A DNA stretch of 64,000 bases from Calendula officinalis (taxonomy: Eukaryota; Streptophyta; Magnoliopsida; Asterales; Asteraceae): positions 71,558,372 to 71,622,371 of the forward strand of contig OY970824.1 in the NCBI GenBank assembly GCA_963853835.1. The letters are read 5' to 3'. This document shows positions 47,774-57,882 of the stretch, piece after piece (the stretch's first letter is position 1; every line of letters starts with the position of its first letter). Under the pieces are notes generated by a model. The model did no database searches, was not told the DNA's origin, and saw nothing but the letters and a program-made list of their open reading frames with translations. Made by a program: the position numbers and the translations under genes.

Positions 47774-50700
47774 TTAAGTTATTAAAATCATTCCAATACT
47801 ACTGACCAAGAAGTTGAATCTTCCTACATCAAATGCTTTTGTAAAAAGATCTGCTAATTGATCATCAGTATGGATTTTAACTACTTTGATTAATTTCTTT
47901 TCATTACAATCTCTTATAAAGTGAAATCTTATTTCAATGTGTTTAGTTTTTGAATGTTTTACTGGATTATTCACAATACTAATAGCACTTTGATTATCAA
48001 TAAAAATAGGAGTTTTAAGGATAGAGATACCAAAGTCTAGAAGTTGATTTTGAATCCATAGTACTTGAGCACAGCAAGCAGATGCAGCTACATATTCTGC
48101 TTCAGCAGTAGATGTTGATACATTTGTTTGCTTCTTACATTGCCATGACACTAGTCTTGATCCAAAGAATTGACATCCACCAGTAGTGGACTTTCTATCT
48201 TGACATTCACCTCCATAGTCACTATCTGTATAGGCTATTAGTTCAAAGGGTGAGTCATGTGGATACCATAGACCTAGTGATGGTTTGCCTTTCAAGTATC
48301 TGAATATTCTTTTGACAGCCTGCAAGTGTAGTTCTTTGGGTCTTGCTTGATATCTTGCACACACACAAACACTATACATAATGTCAGGTCTTGATGCAGT
48401 TAAGTACATCAAAGATCCTATCATTGATCTATATAAGTGTTCATCTACATCCTCCCCCTCAACATCAGGATGTAGGTGTTTGTGTGTTTCCATTGGTGTA
48501 CTAGCACTTTTACTGTCTTTCAAGTCAAACTTTTCCAAGATGTCTTTGACATATTTTGATTGATTTATCAAAATACCATCAGTTCTTTGACTGACTTGGA
48601 GTCCAAGGAAGAAGTTCATTGGACCCATGGAGCTCATCTTGAATTTAATCTGCATCAGCTCTTCAAATTCTTTGCATAATAAATCATTGGTTGATCCAAA
48701 GATGATATCATCTACATAGATTTGTACCAGTAGTATATCATCTTTGACTTTCTTTGTAAACAATGTTTTATCAATGGCTCCTCTTTTGAAATTGTTCTTT
48801 AATAAGTATGATGATAGTGTGTCATACCATGCTCTTGGTGCCTGATGTAGACCATATAGAGCTTTATCCAATTTAAACACATAATCACCATGTTTTGGAT
48901 CTTCAAATCCTGGAGGTTGGCAAACATAAACTTCTTCTTCAATCTTCCCATACAGGAAAGCACTCTTCACATCCATTTGATAGACTTTAAACCTTTTGAA
49001 TGAAGCATATGCTAGGAATATTCTTATTGCTTCAATTCTGGCAACAGGAGCATACACTTCATCATAGTCTATACCTTCTTCTTGAGTGTATCCTTGGGCT
49101 ACAAGTCTGGCTTTATTCTTGATCACTATCCCTCTTTCATCTTTCTTGTTTCTAAAGATCCATCTTGTTCCAATGGCTCTTTTTCCTTTGGGTAGAGGTA
49201 CAAGTGTCCAAACAGCTTGTAATTTAAATTGAAGGAGTTCCTCTTGCATTGCCTCAATCCAGTTTGAGTCCTTCATTGCTTGTTGGATCTTCTTTGGTTC
49301 ATCCTGAGACAGAAAGCATTCATACATACATTCATTAGCAATTAAGCTTATATTACACATATTTGCAGTTAAACTTTTGTTTAATTTGCTTCTTGTTTGA
49401 AGTGGTGAGTTAACATCACTTAGAACAAGGTCTAAAGGATGGTTCTTTTGAGTCCTTGTTGTTGTAGTTTTATCAACCACTAGTTGATTTTCAAGGTTGG
49501 ACTCATTTGCCTCAGGTAGTTGTTCTTCTTGAGATCCTTCATTGTCATTAGTATTTGGTTCATCATTATCTTGGTCAGAGTTACTACTGCCATCATCTTC
49601 ATTGAGATCAGTAGTATTGAAGTTGTTACTGGTATCAGTAGTATCTTGAGAATCTAGGTTATAGTTGGGACCAGTAGTATTTTCAGTACTATTACTGGTA
49701 CCAGTAGTAATGGAATTACTACTGACCTCATTCTCAGAGTTACTACTGCTTTCAATATTTGAGTTCTTACTGACATCAGTATTAACTATGGGAGCAGTAT
49801 CAACAACTATGTATCTCATCTTTTCTTGACCAGTATAAACAGATGATGTTCCTTCCTTTTGATTAAGACAATTTGAATTACCTGCATTGAAATTTATATT
49901 AAAATTAAAGGATTTGGTTAGATTGTCTATGTCAAATAGCCAATCTGGACCATTTCCTTGTTCATTAGGTACATTTTCATTAAAGGATACATTGATGCTT
50001 TCTTCAATTATCCTTAGTCTTTTGTTGAATACTCTGTATGATTTGCTTTGAGTAGAGTATCCCACAAAGATTCCATCATCAGCTTTGCAGTCAAACTTAC
50101 CAATTTGTTCTCTTGTAATCAAAATAGTACAAGGACAACCAAATGATTTTAAGAAACTTATAGAAGGTTTTCTTTTATTGAAAAGTTCATATGGTGTTTT
50201 AAAGTGTGGCTTCACTATTAATACTCTGTTTTGAACATAACAAGCAGTATTAACAGCTTCTGCCCAAAAAGTAATTGGTAATTTTGAGTCTGCTAGCATT
50301 GATCTTGCTGCTTCAATGATGGTTCTATTCCTTCTTTCAGCTACACCATTTTGTTGTGGAGTTCTAGGTGAGCTGTATTGCCTGTCAATACCTTTAAGAT
50401 CACAAAAGTTAATTAGGTTAGTATTTTTAAATTCTGTGCCATTATCACATCTTATGGCTTTCACTTTTTGATCAGATGTGTTTTCCAGTTTAACAATTAA
50501 GTTCTTTATGAGTTCACTTGTTTCATCCTTTGTCCTGAGAAAGAAAACCCATGTATATCTGGAAAAGTCATCAGTAATAACAAGACAATATTGTTTCTTT
50601 CCAATACTCATTACATTTGTAGGTCCAAAAAGGTCCATATGTAAGAGCTGTAAAGGAACAGAAATAGAGTTCACAGTTTTGGACTTATGAGAAGTCTTGT

Positions 50701-51286
50701 GTTGTTTACCTTTTAGGCATGCAACACAGTGATGATCACACATGAATTGTTTTTGAGGAAGTCCAATGACCAGATTTCTTTTTACTAAATTATTCATGTT
50801 TTTAAAATTTGTGTGACACATCCTTCTATGCCAAAGTTCTGATTCAGTGGTGTTTGCCTTGGATATAAAACAGTTGACCTCATTTGTAGAAATGAGTTCT
50901 CCCCCTATATCCAGGCAATACACATTGTTTCTCCTTGGGGTTCTTAAAACAACATATTTTTCATCTAAAATAAACTCAGGAGAAAGAATGATGCACTCAA
51001 TGTCTGTGAACAGAATCTTGTTCTTTTTATCACAAACTTGAGACACACTGACAAGATTGTATTTTAGTTCAGCTACATAAAATACATTATCAAAGGTAAT
51101 TTTTCCATTAGTAACAGTACCTTTACCTGTAATCTTACCTCCTTTTGGGTTCTCACCAAAAGCCACAAATCCACCATCAAAGGACTTGAAATCTTTAAGA
51201 ATTTGCAGATTTCCAGTCATGTGCCTTGAGCATCCACTATCAATATGCCATGTTCTACCTTCTTCTGGGATCTGAATGCTCTGCAC
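47774..51286 (-). CDS. Copia pol polyprotein (PR-INT-RT-RH), intact
   Basis: About 1170 aa. Order: aspartic protease (DSGCSRHMTG near residue 17), GAG pre-integrase zinc region (LWHRRMCHTN, CDHHCVACLKG), integrase with its DDE acids (DLFGP, VITDDFSRYTWVF, RCDNGTEF, QQNGVAERRNR), reverse transcriptase (RWIFRNKKDERG, QMDVKSAFLYG, YVDDIIFGS) and RNase H (YTDSDYGG, STAEAEYVAAS, KHIEIRFHFIRD). This copia order is complete and no stop was seen. There is no ATG at the 5' end (first codon shown is GTG, frame open from 51304), so expression must involve recoding, splicing or gag fusion. Confidence 0.96.
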   Translation of the reverse strand: MQSIQIPEEGRTWHIDSGCSRHMTGNLQILKDFKSFDGGFVAFGENPKGGKITGKGTVTNGKITFDNVFYVAELKYNLVSVSQVCDKKNKILFTDIECIILSPEFILDEKYVVLRTPRRNNVYCLDIGGELISTNEVNCFISKANTTESELWHRRMCHTNFKNMNNLVKRNLVIGLPQKQFMCDHHCVACLKGKQHKTSHKSKTVNSISVPLQLLHMDLFGPTNVMSIGKKQYCLVITDDFSRYTWVFFLRTKDETSELIKNLIVKLENTSDQKVKAIRCDNGTEFKNTNLINFCDLKGIDRQYSSPRTPQQNGVAERRNRTIIEAARSMLADSKLPITFWAEAVNTACYVQNRVLIVKPHFKTPYELFNKRKPSISFLKSFGCPCTILITREQIGKFDCKADDGIFVGYSTQSKSYRVFNKRLRIIEESINVSFNENVPNEQGNGPDWLFDIDNLTKSFNFNINFNAGNSNCLNQKEGTSSVYTGQEKMRYIVVDTAPIVNTDVSKNSNIESSSNSENEVSSNSITTGTSNSTENTTGPNYNLDSQDTTDTSNNFNTTDLNEDDGSSNSDQDNDEPNTNDNEGSQEEQLPEANESNLENQLVVDKTTTTRTQKNHPLDLVLSDVNSPLQTRSKLNKSLTANMCNISLIANECMYECFLSQDEPKKIQQAMKDSNWIEAMQEELLQFKLQAVWTLVPLPKGKRAIGTRWIFRNKKDERGIVIKNKARLVAQGYTQEEGIDYDEVYAPVARIEAIRIFLAYASFKRFKVYQMDVKSAFLYGKIEEEVYVCQPPGFEDPKHGDYVFKLDKALYGLHQAPRAWYDTLSSYLLKNNFKRGAIDKTLFTKKVKDDILLVQIYVDDIIFGSTNDLLCKEFEELMQIKFKMSSMGPMNFFLGLQVSQRTDGILINQSKYVKDILEKFDLKDSKSASTPMETHKHLHPDVEGEDVDEHLYRSMIGSLMYLTASRPDIMYSVCVCARYQARPKELHLQAVKRIFRYLKGKPSLGLWYPHDSPFELIAYTDSDYGGECQDRKSTTGGCQFFGSRLVSWQCKKQTNVSTSTAEAEYVAASACCAQVLWIQNQLLDFGISILKTPIFIDNQSAISIVNNPVKHSKTKHIEIRFHFIRDCNEKKLIKVVKIHTDDQLADLFTKAFDVGRFNFLVSSIGMILIT

Positions 51287-51300
51287 AAGAGAGTAAAGGA

Positions 51301-53868
51301 TTAGTTAAGTTTGGGAACCCAAGCTTTATATGTCTTGGGTTCATCCTTTGAGAAATGAGCTTTTGGGGATTTAACTTTAAAGACTTTTGGTACCCATACT
51401 TGTTTATTACTGGTATTTTGTTTTACTACTGTCCTTTTGTAGTTATTACTGGTGTGAAAATTTCCTACTGATCTTGGTTTATACCCATTGTTTCTAGCTT
51501 TTGAATACTTTACTACTGATGGACCAGTAGTATTTGGGTACTTATCATGTTTAGAATGACCAGTAGTGTTTTTAGGGTTAACACCAGTAGTGTTTTTGAA
51601 ATTTGTTTTGGGAGCAGTAGTATTTTTGAAATTAGGGTTATTACCAGTAGTATTCTTGTACTGGTACCATACAGCATTATAATTAGGGTTAACACCAGTA
51701 GTAAATTTGTTAGAGTTTCTACTGGTGTTGGAAAATTTAAAATATTGTTTATTTTGATTGGATTTTCCATTATTCTTGAAGTAATTGCTGTACTTTGGGC
51801 TTCCAGCTCTTCTGTTTTGAACAAACCTTGTTTTACTTCTTCCAAATCTTGGATTTTCAACAATTGGATTTTTAATTTTATTTACTACTGAATGACCAGT
51901 AGTAACTTTTAACTTTTGAGTTTTAGCATTTTCTTTAAGAACTTTAAATTCTTTTAACTCTTTGCAGTTTATTGGATTGTAGTGACAATCCTTTGCTAAA
52001 TGGTTCATTTTATTGCATATAACACATCTTAGTTTCTTATTTTTAGCACCTTCAGGTATTCTTTGGTCTAAGAGTTGTGTTTTATTTCTTTCATTCCCCC
52101 TTGTTAAAATTTTTGGTACATTATCTGCATTATATTTGGGAGATTCATTTGGACTTTGAGCTGTGTGAAAACTTGTATCAATTGATTTTGGTGATTCACT
52201 TTGAGATATAGTAAATTCAATTGATTGTTCATCATCAGAAGAATTATTTGATTCAGATGTTTCATTAGATGATTCAGTTTGATTTTCAGTTTTTAATTCA
52301 TTAATGATTCTTTCTGAACTGTTTTTAAGAGGTGGAATGATTTTATATGGAGGTGGTACAGCATGATATCCCACCCCATGAACAACCTTTTCTGTAGTTT
52401 GATTATTAGTTAATTCATCAAGAATTTTAGTGCTTCTTTCAAACTTTTTAATTGTTAATTTATTTTGTTCAATTTCAAGTTGACATTCTTCTATTTTACT
52501 TGTAAGTTCATTATTTTTTGTTTCATAAAACTCTTTCTCATCCACAGCTTGAAGCAATTCTTCCTTGATCCGTTGATCAATCATCTTGTACACCTTTATT
52601 TGATGTTCTTGATCAGCAATCACCCCATCAAACTCATAATTTCTTCTGATTGCTTTTGCTAAATCTTCATTTAATTTATTGTTTTCTTTTTCTAGATTTT
52701 TAATAATTTTAGCACATTCAGGAGTACAAGGTTTAGATTTTACCTCAGTTTTGTTGTCAGTAAAGGCCATGAGAGCTTGATTTTGAGCATGCTCTTCTGC
52801 TTGGAAGCTCCAGTCATATCCTTGTCCTTGTTGTGACACAAGAGCAGTTGATTTTGATCTTTTGTCTGGATGAGGACATTCTTTTGCAAAGTGACCAAGG
52901 TTGTTACAGTTGTAACATTTGACTTTAGTTTTGTCAAATCCTGCTTTGTCACCTTTGTTGAGATTGAGGCTTGTCCTTCCAGTTCTTTTTAGGAATCTTT
53001 TGGTCCTTAGGCTCAGCATAGCCATCTGCCATTTAAGATCCATCTCCTCAAGATCATCTGGATTCAGTTGTTCCAAGTCATCACTAATCAATGCAGTATG
53101 CACATGACTAGTGAAGAAGGATTCTCTTGCAGTATCCTCAGAATCTGCAGCCTTTCCTGCGGAGGTTTCCTGTCCTTGACCTGTACTAGACACAAAAGCA
53201 GCATTGTTAGAAGAAATAGAAGGGTTTTTGTGATTTACCTCAGTTTCAAACACTCTGAGATCATTATAGAGTTCATCTAACTCCTTTTCTTCTAAAGCAT
53301 CTCTTTGTCTGTACACCACTGTGTACATGGCCCATTCTTCACTAAGAGACCTTAGAAACTTCATGTTGACATCCTCTTGATCCATCTTTACACCAACTTG
53401 GTTGAGTTCACCAATTAGTTTGTTGAATCTGTCAAACACTTGAGTGAGTGTTTCATTGGGCTTTCCTTTGAAATTTTCAAAGTCTTGTTTGAGAACAGAC
53501 TTCATATTCCTCTTGGTGCTCTTTGTCCCAACGAATCTCTTCTCCAGTGCTTCCCACAGTATTTTTGCATCATCATATTCAACAAAGAGATGTTGATAAT
53601 CATTAGGAATGGCCAGTAAGAGAGTGCTTAGAGTTTTGAGTTCAATGCCTTTATCTTTCTTCTCCTTCTCACATTTAAGTTTGTCTGCCTCAGTTGCAGA
53701 GCTACTTGCTTGAAGTTGACCAGTTTTGTTTCCTTCACAAACGACTTCCCACATGGAATAATCTGTAATAAGCATGTATTGCTTAATACGATTCTTCCAC
53801 ATCCCAAAGTTATTGGGTGTGAGTATAGGAATTTTGTTGGCCTGAGTGCTTTCATTATTATCAGTCAT
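51301..53868 (-). CDS. Copia gag polyprotein with two CCHC knuckles
   Basis: 855 aa from ATG at 53868. The N-terminal gag/UBN2 region reads PNNFGMWKNRIKQYML, then VFDRFNKLIGELNQVG. A first zinc knuckle is CYNCNNLGHFAKEC, then come a coiled middle and a second knuckle, CVICNKMNHLAKDC. The C-terminus is N/T/K-rich with repeated NTTG units, encoded by the ACTACTGG motif that recurs across the element. It ends VPKLN. The stop at 51301-51303 precedes pol, which lies in another frame with a few bases of overlap. Two knuckles are more than typical copia gag but are seen in the SIRE group. Confidence 0.93.
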   Translation of the reverse strand: MTDNNESTQANKIPILTPNNFGMWKNRIKQYMLITDYSMWEVVCEGNKTGQLQASSSATEADKLKCEKEKKDKGIELKTLSTLLLAIPNDYQHLFVEYDDAKILWEALEKRFVGTKSTKRNMKSVLKQDFENFKGKPNETLTQVFDRFNKLIGELNQVGVKMDQEDVNMKFLRSLSEEWAMYTVVYRQRDALEEKELDELYNDLRVFETEVNHKNPSISSNNAAFVSSTGQGQETSAGKAADSEDTARESFFTSHVHTALISDDLEQLNPDDLEEMDLKWQMAMLSLRTKRFLKRTGRTSLNLNKGDKAGFDKTKVKCYNCNNLGHFAKECPHPDKRSKSTALVSQQGQGYDWSFQAEEHAQNQALMAFTDNKTEVKSKPCTPECAKIIKNLEKENNKLNEDLAKAIRRNYEFDGVIADQEHQIKVYKMIDQRIKEELLQAVDEKEFYETKNNELTSKIEECQLEIEQNKLTIKKFERSTKILDELTNNQTTEKVVHGVGYHAVPPPYKIIPPLKNSSERIINELKTENQTESSNETSESNNSSDDEQSIEFTISQSESPKSIDTSFHTAQSPNESPKYNADNVPKILTRGNERNKTQLLDQRIPEGAKNKKLRCVICNKMNHLAKDCHYNPINCKELKEFKVLKENAKTQKLKVTTGHSVVNKIKNPIVENPRFGRSKTRFVQNRRAGSPKYSNYFKNNGKSNQNKQYFKFSNTSRNSNKFTTGVNPNYNAVWYQYKNTTGNNPNFKNTTAPKTNFKNTTGVNPKNTTGHSKHDKYPNTTGPSVVKYSKARNNGYKPRSVGNFHTSNNYKRTVVKQNTSNKQVWVPKVFKVKSPKAHFSKDEPKTYKAWVPKLN

Positions 53869-53943
53869 GATTAATAATGTGTGTGTTTTAAAGATTAAAA
53901 CTTTTTGTTGTTCTTAACAATTAGTAGATCTAGAACCAATAAG

Positions 53944-53955
53944 CTCTGATACCAC
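53944..53955 (-). other. Copia primer-binding site (initiator Met tRNA)
   Basis: The minus strand reads TGGTATCAGAGC immediately inside the 5' LTR, complementary to the 3' end of plant initiator tRNA-Met, the standard copia primer. Confidence 0.93.
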
Positions 53956-53956
53956 T

Positions 53957-54574
53957 TGTCAGGATCGATTAACTATAGACAAGTTAATAAACACCTTAGA
54001 TCTATTTGATGATAGAAGTTGCAGCGGATCAACACTATATCAATAATTAAGAACGATGAACTGTATGAACAATATGAGAAATATTAAGAACACAGTTTCA
54101 CAAAAAGCTTCAATGTATATTATTAAGTTAACAATACACACGTACGTTTACAATTCGTAAGGAACTATATATAATAGTCCTTGAAGCTAAACTATTTACC
54201 CTAGTTATTCTAGGATACGATATACATCTAATTATAAACGATATACATTGATTTACATTCTATAACTATCTCTGCGAAGATCTCGGACTTGATATGTTCC
54301 ATAAACGCGTATCAGTAGTAAAACCAATCACCAGTAGTAAATAAGTAACATCAGTAGTAAACTTGGTGATCAGTAGTAAGTCCAGAAACCAACGTCAGTA
54401 GTAACTACAATGATCAGTAGTATCTTCAATCTTTGTATGATCAGTAGTAACTAAGTTATAGAGAACACCAGCATCAACTTCATCAGTAGTAAATGTTTCT
54501 GCCCCATCAGTAATAAACATAATTATTACCAACTGCAGCATCAGTACTAAGTTGATCTGTGATTTGCTCTAACA
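53957..54574 (-). repeat. Copia 5' LTR (promoter LTR)
   Basis: 618 bp, apparently identical to the other LTR. In sense orientation a U3 region with eight TACTACTG octamers lies upstream of a TATA box (ATTATATATAGTTCC, about 54164-54178), the position of enhancer arrays in other plant copia elements. Confidence 0.95.
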
Positions 54575-54579
54575 CAAAG

Positions 54580-55619
54580 TAATTTAGACACTTCTATATT
54601 TACCATTGAAAACTAGTTTTCTAGCAACAACTTGTATGCTTCAAGAAATTTTATTTCATGTTTGTCATGCAATGCAAAAAAGTCATTACAATTTAATCGA
54701 TATCAAAACATGTTCATATATTCAAACTAATTAATATAGTTAATTGTTACAAAAACTTCAACAAACAAAGCAAGATATTACCATCAACGGTTTAACCTTT
54801 ATTTAGTCACCAGGTTAAATCGTATGAGATACAAAGAAAAATAAAATCAAAGGCCTAGTGCTATCACTTTTATAGTCTAGCATGTTGGGTTTAAAGCTTC
54901 TTTTAGTTGACTTAGATGAGCTTATCTCCTAATTAAACTTGTTTAGGTGTTTGTTTGTTTTTTAATTTAATATGTACTCTTTTTCTATATCTACAGTAAA
55001 AAATGTGATCTGCAAGTCTGCAAGCTGAAGCTAGAATATTTCGTTCTAAAAAAATATTGTATAAATTAGTGTAACAAAATTTATATAACATTAATCCATT
55101 TTTGTAACTCAGTTTTTTATATTCTTTAATATAAAATAGCAATACAACTCCTCCAACAAATAAAAAAGTTGGGTTCATTTCTAATAAAGTTTTTCCGTTT
55201 TGTTTTTCAAATAGATCCATCCAATATATTTGGCTTTGAGACATTGCTCAATTGCTTTTGAGTCAAAATTTATGTCAAATCTTTATTTAAGAGCATTACC
55301 TAACATAGCCCAAAACTACTTATGTAACCAATTAAGCAAACCCGGTTTCACTAATCTGTCTAATTTTTAACGTTTCAACTCACTTAGAACGTTGTAAGTG
55401 TGACTATTAATAAGTGGTAAAAAAATGTGAGCAGATTTCTTGATTAAGGGCATAAACAGAAAGTTTCAAACATTTGTGATCAATTAGGAAAAAATGAAAC
55501 ATTGTGGTGTTAGAGGAAAAAACAAATTTTCTTTTTCACGAATCGAGTCAACCAACAGAGGGTTCTTCGATGATAGACGTAATCGCGAAAGTAGACGGAG
55601 TAATCGGCAAAAACAATTA
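54580..55619 (+). other. Upstream region and 5' UTR of VAMP714
   Basis: About 1 kb of AT-rich sequence with no gene. The last 126 bp (55494-55619) are open in the VAMP714 frame and contain an upstream in-frame ATG at 55494, so the leader may encode an N-terminal extension. Confidence 0.5.
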
Positions 55620-57032
55620 ATGGCGATTTTGTACGCGCAAGTGGCGAGGGATACGACGGTGCTGGCGGAGTTCAGCGCCGTATCTGGTAACACCGGAGCA
55701 GTTGCCCGCCGGATTCTTGAGAAGTTGCCGGCGGAGGAAGAATCTAGATTATGCTTCTCTCAGGATCGTTACATCTTTCATATACTCAGATCTGAGTCTC
55801 TCACCTTCCTCTGTATGGCCAACGATACCTTCGGAAGTTCGTATCTCTACTTTCTTTTTATATACACCCACAAATTCACTTTCTGTTGAGATGAGTAGAT
55901 TTTAGGCAGCTAAAAAAATTTATTTATAGTTCAATTGATAGAAAATTCGTGAAGGCATCCATATAATCTATTTGGTAAATACATAGCTACCAACAATTTC
56001 ACCATAAAACTCACTGGTAGAAAAACTGAAGGGAACAGATATTGTAACTTTAGTTGATAGCTTACTCCATCTGTTTATTCGTGTATATAAAGTAGTTTTC
56101 TTTGTTTAGGGATGAATTTCCAGTTTTGATTTTGGTACCAACAGGTGATAGATTGAGAGGCTACTATATGAATTGCTTTTATAGTTCAACTCAAAGTTCA
56201 ATTTGAATAATTTATTGTGTTATCTTGAGATATTAGAAATCTAGCCCAGTAGAATTATCGGTTATGGTCTTCAAATCATTAATTTGTGATAGTATTCCTA
56301 ATGTCTTGGTTTGAAATCATTGGTATAGTCACATAGTACGTATGAAAATCAGGTAAAATCTGTTGATTAGTTTAAATATGTAGTAATATATAATAGGGTT
56401 TTTCAGGAAGAATTCCATTTTCATACTTGGAGGAGATTCAAATGAGGTTTATGAAAAACTATGGGAAAGTGGCAGCATATGCTCCTGCTTATGCTATGAA
56501 TGATGAATTTTCAAGGGTTTTGCATCAGCAAATGGAGTTTTTCTCCACTAATCCCAGTGCAGATACACTCAACCGTGTCAGGAGTGAAGTTGGTGAGGTA
56601 ATTAATACTATTTTTAGGTTATTTTATTTTATTTTTTAGGAGTTATTAATTGCACGAATGTTATGTTGTATTCAGGTACGCACCATTATGGTGGATAATA
56701 TTGAGAAGATATTAGATAGAGGTGACAGAATTGAGCTTCTTGTTGATAAAACTTCAACAATGCAAGATGGTGCTTTCCATTTTAAGAAACAATCTAAACG
56801 ACTCCGTAGAGCTCTCTGGATGAAAAATGCCAAATTACTGTAAGTAATTTCACCCTAATATGATTATTTGTTATCAACATATGGTAATATATCATGTTTT
56901 ATTATTATTACTTAATAAATTTTTATTTTTTTTCATGACAGGGTGTTGTTGACTTGCTTGATATTTATGTTATTGTACATAATCGTTGCTGCTTGTTGTG
57001 GAGGCATCACTCTGTCTTCTTGCAGATCATAA
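55620..57032 (+). CDS. VAMP714: R-SNARE VAMP714
   Basis: A longin-type R-SNARE that drives fusion of vesicles with endomembranes. Four exons (55620-55836, 56407-56597, 56676-56839, 56942-57032) give 220 aa. The longin domain (MAILYAQVARDTTVLAEFSA, RLCFSQDRYIFHILRS) is followed by the SNARE helix with the central arginine (NIEKILDRGDRIELLVDKT), a basic patch (KKQSKRLRRALW) and a C-terminal membrane anchor (LTCLIFMLLYIIVAACCGG). It matches VAMP714 rather than VAMP721/722 by its sequence, including the CRS end. I chose the ATG at 55620 because all relatives start MAI; the ATG at 55494 would add 42 basic residues. Confidence 0.95.
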
Positions 57033-57882
57033 CTTATTTCCGCTTACTAGAGGACTCTTTATTGGTTTATTATTTGTTATGTTGGTGGATCGTTACTTTG
57101 TTGAGATTATGTATATGATTTTTACATACCGGTTTTGTAAATTATATAAATATCCATCTAGTGTTGACACGTAAATTTCGGCTTCAGTTTTGTGTCTAAA
57201 TTTGATATGGCACAAGTTCGCGGCATTATGATAATCTAAGCGTTTTAAATTGTTATTTCTTTTCTGATAGGCAGACTATATCCAAATGCATCCAAGAATT
57301 GTTGCATGTTTTGGAGTATGAAAATTATCTTTTGAAGTAACAACATCCGAAACTACTTTTTGGTATAATTTGATTGCTTCAAATGTTGTAAAGTTACACA
57401 AAATGGGAAAACTACAGGCTTATTTCATCGAAATGTAAGTTCTGAAAGTTTGTTACATAGAAATATATGTTATACAAAAATAATAATTTGTATATTGTTG
57501 GATGCGGGGCATCTACTTTGCCTTTTTTTTTTCTTTTTTCTTTTCTGGCTAATGAGTTATTTGGGCTATTTAATATGCTTTGTAATATGGTTGCAGGTGT
57601 ATAACAATTAGAATTGGAATATTAGGGTTTATCAAAGGAAAAAGAAAGAATCTATACAATTTTGATGAATAAGGTATAAGTAATTTGGGGAAAAGGACAT
57701 ATTTACCATGACAAGAAAATAAAATTAAAAATATATGGAGAAAATTGTAAAATTTGGAATACCACATTTATAATTTACTCAAAAAACTAAAAACAAAATA
57801 ATTTAATTTAAATAAACTAATAAACATTATTTTGATGCTAAAATAAACATAAAGTCTAAAGTCGTCACTTTTATAAAACATA
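57033..57882. other. VAMP714 3' region and spacer
   Basis: Gene-free, AT-rich, with a T/C-rich stretch near 57522-57545. TAAAGTCTAAAGTCGTCA near 57850 resembles TAAAGTCTAAACTCGCCA on the far side of the MITE cluster (58553), so it may be duplicated flank. Confidence 0.45.

Larger units (their letters stand above)
43082..54574 (-). mobile_element. Complete Ty1-copia LTR retrotransposon, SIRE/Maximus-like
   Basis: An 11,493-bp element with exact 5-bp CAAAG target duplications (43077-43081, 54575-54579), two 618-bp LTRs that look identical by eye, an initiator-Met PBS, a polypurine tract, and three long open frames on the minus strand: gag, pol and a 1158-aa extra ORF after pol. Identical LTRs and open frames indicate a very young insertion. 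The octamer CAGTAGTA/TACTACTG recurs throughout. It lies between the NAC relic and VAMP714. Confidence 0.97.
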
